From UBA3069 sp050633465 (GTDB taxonomy: Bacteria > Pseudomonadota > Alphaproteobacteria > Rhodobacterales > Rhodobacteraceae), in contig JBOEGO010000027.1 of NCBI GenBank assembly GCA_050633465.1, forward strand, positions 62,001 through 126,000: DNA of 64,000 bases, given 5' to 3'. The notes beneath the pieces were generated by a model. That model worked only from the letters and a program-made list of their open reading frames with translations, was not told where the DNA came from and made no database searches. Shown here one piece after another: positions 25,099 through 32,942 of the stretch; within the stretch, counting starts at the first letter, position 1, and every line of letters begins with the position of its first letter. The translations under genes and the position numbers were made by a program.

Positions 25099-26892
25099 TT
25101 AACGCACCTTGACGGTGGTCAATTCATCGCCGTCGGGCGACATCACATGGGTTGAACAGGCCAGGCAGGGGTCGAAACTGTGCAGGGTGCGCAGGATTTC
25201 AACGGGTTCTTCGGGGCGTTCCATTTTGGTGTCCATCAGGGATGCCTCGAATGCGCCGATATTGCCGTCTGTGTCGCGCGGGCTGCCGTTCCATGTGGTG
25301 GGAACAACGCATTGGTAATTTTCGATCCGCCCGTCCTTGATGCGAATCCAATGGCCCAATGCGCCACGCGGGGCTTCGGTCATGCCGACGCCCTTGGCCT
25401 CTTTTGGCCATGTGGACGGGTCCCATTTTTCAACATTTGCGGTGGTTTCATCGCCGTTTTTGATATTGTTGATCAGCTTGTCAAAGAAGTGTTTTTGCAA
25501 ACGCCCGCAATATTCGGATTCCAGCGCCCGTGCGGCGGTGCGCCCGAGGGTGGAAAACAGCGCCGACTCCGGCAGGTTCATATCGCGCAACAGGCCGTCG
25601 ACCTGATCCTTGATGTCCTCGTGGCCCTTGGCATAGCCGACGATATAGCGGGCCAGGGGGCCGACCTCCATCGCGTGGCCTTTCCAGCGGGGGGCCTTGA
25701 TCCAGGAATATTTCGCGGCCTCGTCCAGTTCTTCGATATTGGTGCGGGTGCCCTTGGCGTTCGGGCCCAGTTCGTATTTGGGTTCGGTGATGCCATCCCA
25801 GGGGTGCAGACCCTTGCCTGCCTCGCCGTAGGTATACCACGAATGATCCACGAATTCCTGCACCTGTTCGGGGTCGCGGGGGTCAACGTCATGCACCTGC
25901 GTCATGTCGCCATTGATGATCGCGCCGCGTGGCAGGTGCAGGTTTTCCGCCGAAAAATCATTGGGGTTTTCGGGGATATCGCCATACGCCAGACAGGCCT
26001 TGGATGACAAACCGCCCCCATAGAGCCAGTTTTTATAGAAGCCGCCAATCGCCTTTACGTCGGGCAGATAGACGTTTTTGTTGAACTCCATACATTGGTC
26101 GATGATCGAGGAAACAAGGTTCAGCCGTTCCATATTGATCGCGCCGACAGAACCGGTGCCATCCATATTGATCGGGCAGGGCACGCCGCCGACCAGCCAG
26201 TTGGGATGCGGGTTCTTGCCGCCAAAGATGGTGTGGACCTTGACGATTTCCTTTTGCAGATCCAGCGCTTCGAGGTAGTGGGTCGTCGCCATCAAATCCG
26301 CCTCGGGCGGGAGAAGGTAGGCGGGGTTGTCCCAATAGCCGTTTTTGAACAGGCCCAACTGGCCGGATTCAACGAATTTTTTCAGCCGGTTCTGCACATC
26401 GCGGAAATAGCCGGGCGATGACAGCGGGTGGCTGGGGCTGACCGATTGTTGCAGTTCGCTTGTGGCCTTTGGATCGGCGCGCAGGGCGTTGATGGGGTTG
26501 ACCCAATCCAGCGCATGCAGGTGATAGAAATGCACAACGTGGTCGTGGATTTCCAGGTTCAGCTGCATCATGTTGCGGATCGAATTGGCGTTGTCGGGTA
26601 TCTGGATGCCCAGTGCATCCTCGACCGCGCGCACCGATGTCAGGGCATGGGTGCCGGTGCAAACGCCGCAGATCCGTTCGGTAAAGGCCCATGCATCGCG
26701 CGGGTCGCGGCCTTTCAGGATTACCTCTAGCCCGCGCCACATGGTGCCGGTGCTGACCGCGTTGCGGATGATGCCGTTTTCGTCCACGTTTACTTCGCAG
26801 CGCATGTGGCCTTCGATCCGGGTCACGGGGTCAACGACGATGCGCTGGCCGGAATTGTCGATGTTGAAGCCATTGGGCGTGGTGACTGCCAT
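25099..26892 (-). CDS. hupL: Uptake [NiFe]-hydrogenase large subunit
   Basis: 597-residue catalytic subunit carrying the NiFe centre that oxidises H2. Four metal cysteines are present: C75 and C78 in RICGVCTGTH, and C576 and C579 in DPCLACSTH. After H582 a 15-residue tail (VMSPDGDELTTVKVR) is the peptide HupD removes. The N-terminal VVDPVTRIEGHMRCEV is standard. It is made in the cytoplasm and exported by piggy-back on the Tat signal of HupS. Starts 3 bases after hupS. Confidence 0.98.
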   Translation of the reverse strand: MAVTTPNGFNIDNSGQRIVVDPVTRIEGHMRCEVNVDENGIIRNAVSTGTMWRGLEVILKGRDPRDAWAFTERICGVCTGTHALTSVRAVEDALGIQIPDNANSIRNMMQLNLEIHDHVVHFYHLHALDWVNPINALRADPKATSELQQSVSPSHPLSSPGYFRDVQNRLKKFVESGQLGLFKNGYWDNPAYLLPPEADLMATTHYLEALDLQKEIVKVHTIFGGKNPHPNWLVGGVPCPINMDGTGSVGAINMERLNLVSSIIDQCMEFNKNVYLPDVKAIGGFYKNWLYGGGLSSKACLAYGDIPENPNDFSAENLHLPRGAIINGDMTQVHDVDPRDPEQVQEFVDHSWYTYGEAGKGLHPWDGITEPKYELGPNAKGTRTNIEELDEAAKYSWIKAPRWKGHAMEVGPLARYIVGYAKGHEDIKDQVDGLLRDMNLPESALFSTLGRTAARALESEYCGRLQKHFFDKLINNIKNGDETTANVEKWDPSTWPKEAKGVGMTEAPRGALGHWIRIKDGRIENYQCVVPTTWNGSPRDTDGNIGAFEASLMDTKMERPEEPVEILRTLHSFDPCLACSTHVMSPDGDELTTVKVR

Positions 26893-26895
26893 TTA

Positions 26896-27981
26896 TCAGG
26901 CCTCCGTCTTGTCTTGGGTTTTCTTTTGTGCGCGTTTCAGCGCGGATACGGCGGCATGGGCGGCGACACTGGCCCCCACGACACCTGCGGCGGCCATGCC
27001 CACTTTGTCGGCGTTGGCTTCGATCCCGAATTGTTTGATGTCGGTCAGCCGGTCATAGAACGAACCCTGATCCCAGAACCCGTCTTCGGAACAGCCGATA
27101 CAGCCGTGGCCGGACTGGATGGGGAAACTGACGCCTTCGTTCCAGCGCACGGTGGAACAGGCGTTATAGGTGGTCGGCCCCTTGCAGCCCATTTTATACA
27201 GGCAATAGCCCTTTTTGGCGTTTTCATCATCCCAGTGTTCGACGAATTGCCCCGCGTCGAAATGCGGACGGCGGTAGCATTTGTCGTGAATCCGCTGGGA
27301 GTAGAACATTTTCGGGCGGCCCTGACGGTCCAGTTCGGGCATCCGGTCGAATGTCAGCATATAGGTGATGACGCCGGTCATGACCTCGGCAATCGGCGGG
27401 CAGCCCGGCACCTTGATGATCGGTTTGTTGGTGATCACCTTATGCACGGGGGTGGCGCGGGTCGGATTGGGCGCGGCGGCCTGCACACAGCCATAGGAGG
27501 CGCAGGCACCCCATGAAATAACGGCTTTGGCGTGTTCGGCGGCATGTTTCAACTGATCAACAAAGGGTTTGCCGCCGATGATGCAATACATGCCATCCTC
27601 GTTCAGGGGCGGGTTGCCCTCGACTGCAAGGATGTAGTTGCCTTTGTATTTTTCGATGGTGTCTTGCAGGGCGGCTTCGGCTTGATGCCCTGCGGCGGCC
27701 ATCAGCGTGTCGTCGTAATCAAGGCTGATCATCGACAGCACCACATCCTTGGCCAGCGGGTGGGCCGAACGGATAAAGGATTCAGAACAGCAGGTGCATT
27801 CCAGACCATGCACCCAGATGACGGGCGTGCGCGGTTTGGTTTCCATGGCATGGGCGATTTTGGGCACGAATGCGGGGCCAAGCCCCAGTGCCGCCGCCGT
27901 AAGCGAGCAGTATTTCATGAAGCTGCGGCGGGTGATCCCCTGACGGCGCATCACATCATAAAAGGTTTCGATCTCGGACAA
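26896..27981 (-). CDS. hupS: Uptake [NiFe]-hydrogenase small subunit (six-Cys proximal cluster)
   Basis: 361-residue electron-transfer subunit with three iron-sulfur clusters. A Tat signal (RRSFMK, 18-23) is cut near AHA (about 43-45). Proximal-cluster cysteines are C62, C65, C160 and C194, plus the two extra ones C64 (in ECTCCSES) and C165 (in CASYGC). This six-cysteine set makes the [4Fe-3S] cluster of oxygen-tolerant group 1d enzymes such as E. coli Hyd-1. The C-terminal helix (VGMAAAGVVGASVAAHAAV) anchors it to the membrane. The start is a TTG at 27981, chosen because GGGGAGG precedes it and the protein then begins SEIETFYDVMRRQGITRRSF, as in R. capsulatus; upstream residues are proline/arginine noise. 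Confidence 0.97.
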   Translation of the reverse strand: MSEIETFYDVMRRQGITRRSFMKYCSLTAAALGLGPAFVPKIAHAMETKPRTPVIWVHGLECTCCSESFIRSAHPLAKDVVLSMISLDYDDTLMAAAGHQAEAALQDTIEKYKGNYILAVEGNPPLNEDGMYCIIGGKPFVDQLKHAAEHAKAVISWGACASYGCVQAAAPNPTRATPVHKVITNKPIIKVPGCPPIAEVMTGVITYMLTFDRMPELDRQGRPKMFYSQRIHDKCYRRPHFDAGQFVEHWDDENAKKGYCLYKMGCKGPTTYNACSTVRWNEGVSFPIQSGHGCIGCSEDGFWDQGSFYDRLTDIKQFGIEANADKVGMAAAGVVGASVAAHAAVSALKRAQKKTQDKTEA

Positions 27982-28101
27982 GGTTGGCCTCCCCTTAGTG
28001 CGTTGTCGGCGGCGGGGCGGGTGCCCGGGCGCGCGGTATACCAAGGTATGGCAGGGGCGGCGGCGGGGCGGCAAAGCTATTCCTTAACCGTGGCGGTATG
28101 G

Positions 28102-28138
28102 ATTAATTTTGTTTTATATTAATGGCTTGCGGGGCGAA
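28102..28138. promoter_or_regulatory. AT-rich block and possible HupR-like site upstream of hupS
   Basis: Between hypF and hupS is a 22-base tract with a single G or C (28102-28123), bounded by ATTAAT at both ends, lying 121-142 bases before the hupS start. In R. capsulatus the hupSL promoter needs IHF and HupR, and HupR binds TTG-N5-CAA about 150 bases upstream of the transcription start. Beside the AT tract is TTG-N6-GAA (28127-28138), an imperfect relative. No sigma-54 -24/-12 element is seen. Function is inferred. Confidence 0.35.
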
Positions 28139-28206
28139 ATTGCGGTGATGCGGCAGGCGCATCCGGTCGCGGGGTTACCGCGTGGCGCATGGTGGTGGTC
28201 AGCATC

Positions 28207-30453
28207 TTACCGCTGGCGGGCGATGGCGACCAGCGCCTGACCCAGCGCCAGACCGCCGTCCCCTGCGGGGGTTGTGGCATGGGTCAGCACGCTTAGCCCG
28301 TCCAGTTCGCGCAGCAGGGCGCGGTGCAATTGCGCGTTTTGCAAACAGCCCCCCGACAGGGCCACGGCGCGGGCTGCGCCACTGTCGACCAGTGCGCGGG
28401 CGCGGTCGGCAAAGCTGCGCGCCAGCCAGTCATGGAACCCTTTGGCGATTGCGGCGGGGGTGCTGCCCTGATCCAGCGCGCGGATGGCGCTGCGGATCAT
28501 CGGGGCCGTGTCGATGGTGGCACCGCCTGGCGGGGTGGACAGGGGGGCGGATTTTTGTGCGCGCCCCGCCAGTGCCTCAAGCCGCATCGCGGCCTCGCCC
28601 TCGTATGTTTGATGATCGGGGCACAGGCCCAGAATGGCCGCCATGGCATCAAACAACCGCCCTGCCGATGATGACAGGGGCGCGTTGACCCCTGCGGCAA
28701 TCGCCTGTCGCAGCAGGGCGCGGGGGGCATCGGGGAACAGGGCATCGGCGGTTTCTGCCAGCCCGGCCTGATCCAGCCGTGCCAGCGCATTGCGCCATGG
28801 TTGTCTGGCCGCACCGTCGCCGCCGGGCAGGGGCGCGGGGCGCAGATGGGCGGCGCGGGTCATGGCGCGGTAATCCCCCAGCAGCAATTCACCGCCCCAG
28901 ATGGTGTTGTCCGCGCCAAACCCCGTGCCATCCAGCACGATTCCCGCCACCGGCCCGCCATCCAGCGGCCAGTTGTTTTCGCCCAGACAGGCGGCCAGAT
29001 GGGCGTGGTGATGTTGGGTCTGGACCAGCGGCAGGCCAGTGTTTTCCGCCATGGTTTCAGCCGCCTGCGTGGCGCGGTAACCGGGGTGCATATCGCAGGC
29101 CAGCAGCGCGGGCGCATGATCGAACAGGGCGGTGTAATCGGCGATGGCGCGGTTATATTCGTCAAATGTCAGCGCATCATCCAGATCGCCCAGATGCTGT
29201 GACAGCAGCGCCTGACCCGATTTCACCAGACAGATCGCGCCCTTTATCTGGCCACCGAATGCCAGCACCTGTGGCGCATCGTCAAACCCGTCGGGCAGGG
29301 GGATGGTGGCGGGCACGCGGCCCCGCGCACGGCGCAGCACCATGGGCGGATCGGCGCGTTCGACGCTGTCGTCCAGCCGCCGTTCAATCCGGCGGTCATG
29401 GGTCAGGATCGCGTCGGTATAGGTGTTGTATTCCACCCGCGCGACAGCATCATCAATCAGTTGCGGCTGGCCGGAAATATTGCCCGAGGTCATCACCAGC
29501 GGGGCGTTGAACGCATCAAGCAGCAGGTGATGCAGCGGCGTGTAGGGCAGCATCCAGCCAAGGGTGGCCATGCCCGGCGCCACCGCATCGGGCAGGGTGC
29601 CACCCGCCCAAGCCAGCAGCACCACGGGCGCGGCGGGGTCGGTCAGGCGTTGCTGTGCCGCCGCGCTGATGCTGCAATGCTGCGCGATCAACGGCAGGGT
29701 GCCCATCAGGGCAAAGGGTTTGGCGGGGCGGTGTTTGGCGGTGCGCAGGCGGTGCAGCGCGGCGGGGTTGCGGGCATCGCAGGCAATATGGAAGCCGCCC
29801 AGCCCCTTGATCGCGATGATGGCGCCATTGCGCAGCATTTGCGCCGCTGTGGCGATGGGATCCCCCGCCAGTTCCGCGCCCGCCTGTTCCAACCACAGGC
29901 GCGGGCCGCATCTGGCGCAGGCGATAGGCTGTGCGTGAAACCGGCGGTCGGCGGGGGTGTCATATTCGGCGCGGCAGGCATCGCACATGGGGAATGCCGC
30001 CATAGAGGTTTGCGCGCGATCATAAGGCAAGCCGCGCAGGATCGAAAACCGTGGCCCGCAATGGGTGCAATTGGCAAAGGCATAGCCGTGGCGGCGTTCT
30101 GCGGGGTCGCGGATTTCGGTCAGGCAGGCGGGGCAGGTGGCGGCATCGGGGGTGACGCGGGTGTTGGCCCCCGCAGGGCCGGATGCGGCGATGCGGAAAT
30201 CATGTGGCGGGGCGGGGAACCGGTAGGGCGCGCATTCCACCGCATCAATGCGCGCCAGCGGCGGGGCCATGGCGCGCAGGCGGCTGACAAAGGCATCGGG
30301 CGCGGTGGTCGCCAGCCGGATCAGCACCCCGTCGGCATCGTTCAGCACCTCGCCACACAGGGCCATATCACGCGCCACCAGCCAGACGCAGGGGCGAAAC
30401 CCCACCCCCTGCACCTGCCCGCGAATGCGGATTTCGCTGCCTTGGACGGTCAT
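28207..30453 (-). CDS. hypF: Carbamoyltransferase HypF
   Basis: 748-residue multidomain enzyme that makes carbamoyl-AMP from carbamoyl phosphate and ATP and moves the carbamoyl group to HypE. In order it has an acylphosphatase domain (about 6-92, with GQVQGVGFRP) and two Cys4 zinc fingers (about 105-185, CPAC...CTHCG and CDAC...CARCG). A YrdC-like domain follows (about 195-380, IAIKGLGGFHIACDA), then a Kae1-like domain with metal histidines HHHAH and DGTGFG. Placed between hupV and hupS, as in R. capsulatus. Confidence 0.97.
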   Translation of the reverse strand: MTVQGSEIRIRGQVQGVGFRPCVWLVARDMALCGEVLNDADGVLIRLATTAPDAFVSRLRAMAPPLARIDAVECAPYRFPAPPHDFRIAASGPAGANTRVTPDAATCPACLTEIRDPAERRHGYAFANCTHCGPRFSILRGLPYDRAQTSMAAFPMCDACRAEYDTPADRRFHAQPIACARCGPRLWLEQAGAELAGDPIATAAQMLRNGAIIAIKGLGGFHIACDARNPAALHRLRTAKHRPAKPFALMGTLPLIAQHCSISAAAQQRLTDPAAPVVLLAWAGGTLPDAVAPGMATLGWMLPYTPLHHLLLDAFNAPLVMTSGNISGQPQLIDDAVARVEYNTYTDAILTHDRRIERRLDDSVERADPPMVLRRARGRVPATIPLPDGFDDAPQVLAFGGQIKGAICLVKSGQALLSQHLGDLDDALTFDEYNRAIADYTALFDHAPALLACDMHPGYRATQAAETMAENTGLPLVQTQHHHAHLAACLGENNWPLDGGPVAGIVLDGTGFGADNTIWGGELLLGDYRAMTRAAHLRPAPLPGGDGAARQPWRNALARLDQAGLAETADALFPDAPRALLRQAIAAGVNAPLSSSAGRLFDAMAAILGLCPDHQTYEGEAAMRLEALAGRAQKSAPLSTPPGGATIDTAPMIRSAIRALDQGSTPAAIAKGFHDWLARSFADRARALVDSGAARAVALSGGCLQNAQLHRALLRELDGLSVLTHATTPAGDGGLALGQALVAIARQR

Positions 30454-30474
30454 TTTGTGATCATCCGCAGGCCA

Positions 30475-31953
30475 TCAATGGACCGTGCAGACCATGCAGG
30501 GGTCGAAACTGCGCACGATATGCTGCACGGCGACGGGGGTGTCCTCGCCCGGTTGCACCGCGGCGCCGACCAATGCGGATTCCACAGGGCCGGGGGTGCC
30601 TGCGCCGTCACGGGGGGAAAAATTCCACGTGGTTGGCGCGATGATCTGATAGGATTTGATGCGGCCCTGATCGACGCTGATCCAATGGCCCAATGCGCCG
30701 CGCGCGGCTTCGACCAGACCGATGCCCGTGGCGGTGGCGGGCATTTTGCCCTGCACCATGAACTGGGCATCCGGCGCGATGGATTGCGCCAGTTTTTCCA
30801 TTTCGATCTGGGTGCGGGCGGTTTCCAGCAGGCGGGCGGCAACGCGGCCCAAAACGCCGGTGTCGCGCAGGGCCAGTGCCAGCGGATGACGGTCGATCAC
30901 CTGCCGTGCCAGCGCGCCGGTTTCCCATGTCTGGCCCAGCAGGCGGGGGGCCTTGCACCATGTATAGGCGTCGGGGCGCATGTCCTCGTCCGGGGTGGTT
31001 TGGCCATGGGCGGGATGGGCGGTATCGCCCAGCATCCAGGCGTGCGACAGGTCCTCTTGTAATGTGGTCAGGTCCAGCGGTTGGGGGGCGGCATTGGTGG
31101 TGGCATTGGCAACGGCATTGGCGGCGACATTGGTGGCGGTGGTGCCATCATCCATGCCTGCGGCAAATATATGTGTGCCTGCAACCGGATATGCGCCAAA
31201 GCTAAGGTAGCGGCCCGCGCCCCTGCCCATGCCTGCAAGGTCCAGATCGGCGGCGATATCCAGAAACAGCGCGGCATCGCCCCCGGCCCAGTTTTGCAAC
31301 TGGTCAAAGGTTGTCAGGGCGGCGAAATCCTCGATCCGGGCGCCGAACAGTTCCTGTTCCAGAAAACGGCGGTGGGCGCGCAGGGTGGACATGATGCGCA
31401 CCTTGTCGCTGGCGCTGGGGGCCTTGGTTGCGCCGCCCGGCTGGATCGCCAGCGTGTGCGGCCATTTGCCTGCCAACATGCCAAGGATATGCATCAGTTG
31501 TGCGCGGGCTTCGATGGCGTGGCGCTGTGCCGACCCCTGCATGGTGGTGAACCGTTTGATTGCCTGCGCGTACCATGGTTTGTGCGCATAAACCGCGCGG
31601 GTGAAATCGGGCATAAAGAACAGGTGGAAATGGGTCATATGGTCGGAAATATTTTCAACCATATGGATCAGCGCGGCGATGCGTTCGCCATCGGGCGAGG
31701 GGGTCAGCCCCATGGCCGAGGCCAGCGCCCGCGCCGCCGCCGCAGATTGCGAGATCGAGCAGATACCACAGATACGCGGGGTCAGCGTCAGGGCATCCAT
31801 CGGGTTCTTGCCCTCGAGCATGCGTTCGAACCCGCGATAGAGCGGCGAATTGACATAGGCGGCGGTGACGGCGCCCGCGTCGGTGTCCAGATGGATTTCC
31901 AGATCGCCCTCGACCCGGTTGAATGGGCCAACGACCAGTTTTGGCCCGCTCAT
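30475..31953 (-). CDS. hupV: Regulatory [NiFe]-hydrogenase large subunit (H2 sensor)
   Basis: 492-residue large subunit of the H2-sensing hydrogenase. NiFe-site cysteines are C62 and C65 (RICGICSIS) and C486 and C489 in FDPCMVCTVH. The protein stops right at that final histidine, with no cleavable tail, the mark of regulatory hydrogenases. It has no signal peptide. Residues around 270-290 hold an alanine/asparagine repeat coded by four 12-bp units. Translation starts at 31953, overlapping the hupU stop by 4 bases. HupUV signals H2 to HupT, which controls HupR. Confidence 0.95.
   Translation of the reverse strand: MSGPKLVVGPFNRVEGDLEIHLDTDAGAVTAAYVNSPLYRGFERMLEGKNPMDALTLTPRICGICSISQSAAAARALASAMGLTPSPDGERIAALIHMVENISDHMTHFHLFFMPDFTRAVYAHKPWYAQAIKRFTTMQGSAQRHAIEARAQLMHILGMLAGKWPHTLAIQPGGATKAPSASDKVRIMSTLRAHRRFLEQELFGARIEDFAALTTFDQLQNWAGGDAALFLDIAADLDLAGMGRGAGRYLSFGAYPVAGTHIFAAGMDDGTTATNVAANAVANATTNAAPQPLDLTTLQEDLSHAWMLGDTAHPAHGQTTPDEDMRPDAYTWCKAPRLLGQTWETGALARQVIDRHPLALALRDTGVLGRVAARLLETARTQIEMEKLAQSIAPDAQFMVQGKMPATATGIGLVEAARGALGHWISVDQGRIKSYQIIAPTTWNFSPRDGAGTPGPVESALVGAAVQPGEDTPVAVQHIVRSFDPCMVCTVH
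31090..31137. repeat. Four 12-bp tandem repeats inside hupV
   Basis: Units GGCATTGGTGGT, GGCATTGGCAAC, GGCATTGGCGGC and GACATTGGTGGC run end to end. On the coding strand they give ATNV-AANA-VANA-TTNA, so copy-number change keeps the frame. Confidence 0.85.
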
Positions 31954-32942
31954 GTGCGCGGCTTTCGCAGGGTCGGGGGGATTTTGATCCGGTCCGAGGT
32001 GGCGTTTTGCGCGACCCGTGACGGGGTTGCCGCCTTGGACAATGACGCCAGCGCCATGAACCATGCCTTTGGCATGTCCGAGGGCAGGCCCACGGGGATA
32101 CCGCCGATTTTGGGCGTTTCGGTAAAGGCGTGGCGCGGCTCTTCGAATTCGGGGGCGGTGCAGGCGATGCAGGGGTATCCGCCACGGGTGCATGACCCCT
32201 GTCCGTTCCACGGGCGGATGTTGCAATCGCCTACGGCCTGTGTGCCGACGCATCCCAGATGTTCCATCATACAGCCCTGTTGCGACAGTTCGCGGGCCGA
32301 GGCCTTGTATTCGTAAAATTCGTTCTTGGGGCAGGCGTGATGCACCAGATGGCCAGCGTAAAACAGCGGGCGGGCCAGTGTATCCAGATCCTTGGCGCCC
32401 AGCGATCCGGCGGCCAGCAGCATCAGGGTTTCGGTGACCCAATCGGGATGCGTGGGGCAGCCCGCGACATTGATCACCGGCAGGCCGGAACGGGCGCGGA
32501 AATCAGCGGGCAGGATGCCGCCGGGGTGGTTGCCCTCGTATTGCAGGCCCGCGCTGTCGGAGGGGTTGCCCCCTGCGGTGGTGACGCCGCCATAGGCCGC
32601 GCAGGTGCCCACGGCGATGACGTTTTGCGCAATCGCAGACAGGTCGCGCACCCAGTCCAGCATGGGTTTTCCGGTGCCGGACAGGATGTGATAGCGCCCC
32701 GTGCCCTTGGGGCCGCGTGCGATGGACCCTTCGACGCAGAGGATATCCAGCGGGATCGCACCCGACAGGATATCGGCCAGCATCCTGCGCACCGCGCCGC
32801 CGGTTTCCAGCGACAGGGCAGGGTGCCACAACAGGGTGATGCCCGCGCCCGACAGCGTGTCGAACACATTGGGGTTTTCGGCACATAACAGCGACATGGT
32901 GCAGCCGCCACAGCCCGCCGATTGCAGCCAGAGCATGTTCAT
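31950..32942 (-). CDS. hupU: Regulatory [NiFe]-hydrogenase small subunit (H2 sensor)
   Basis: 330-residue iron-sulfur subunit of the H2 sensor. It lacks a Tat signal and membrane anchor, so it stays in the cytoplasm. The proximal cluster motif is SAGCGGCTMS (C11, C14), without the extra cysteines of HupS, then GTCAAYGG and the C-terminal cluster cysteines in HHACPKNEFYEY and CIACTAPEFE. I chose the ATG at 32942: CAGGAGGAGCC lies upstream and the start overlaps the hupT stop as ATGA. A longer reading would add about 33 unrelated residues. Confidence 0.94.
   Translation of the reverse strand: MNMLWLQSAGCGGCTMSLLCAENPNVFDTLSGAGITLLWHPALSLETGGAVRRMLADILSGAIPLDILCVEGSIARGPKGTGRYHILSGTGKPMLDWVRDLSAIAQNVIAVGTCAAYGGVTTAGGNPSDSAGLQYEGNHPGGILPADFRARSGLPVINVAGCPTHPDWVTETLMLLAAGSLGAKDLDTLARPLFYAGHLVHHACPKNEFYEYKASARELSQQGCMMEHLGCVGTQAVGDCNIRPWNGQGSCTRGGYPCIACTAPEFEEPRHAFTETPKIGGIPVGLPSDMPKAWFMALASLSKAATPSRVAQNATSDRIKIPPTLRKPRT

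Noticed and set aside
27982..28206. Sigma-54 promoter for hupS
   Set aside because: No TGGCAC-N5-TTGC element on the coding strand.
29398..31062. Plus-strand frame of about 554 codons opposite hypF and hupV
   Set aside because: Antisense to two well-supported hydrogenase genes; no motif or ribosome site.
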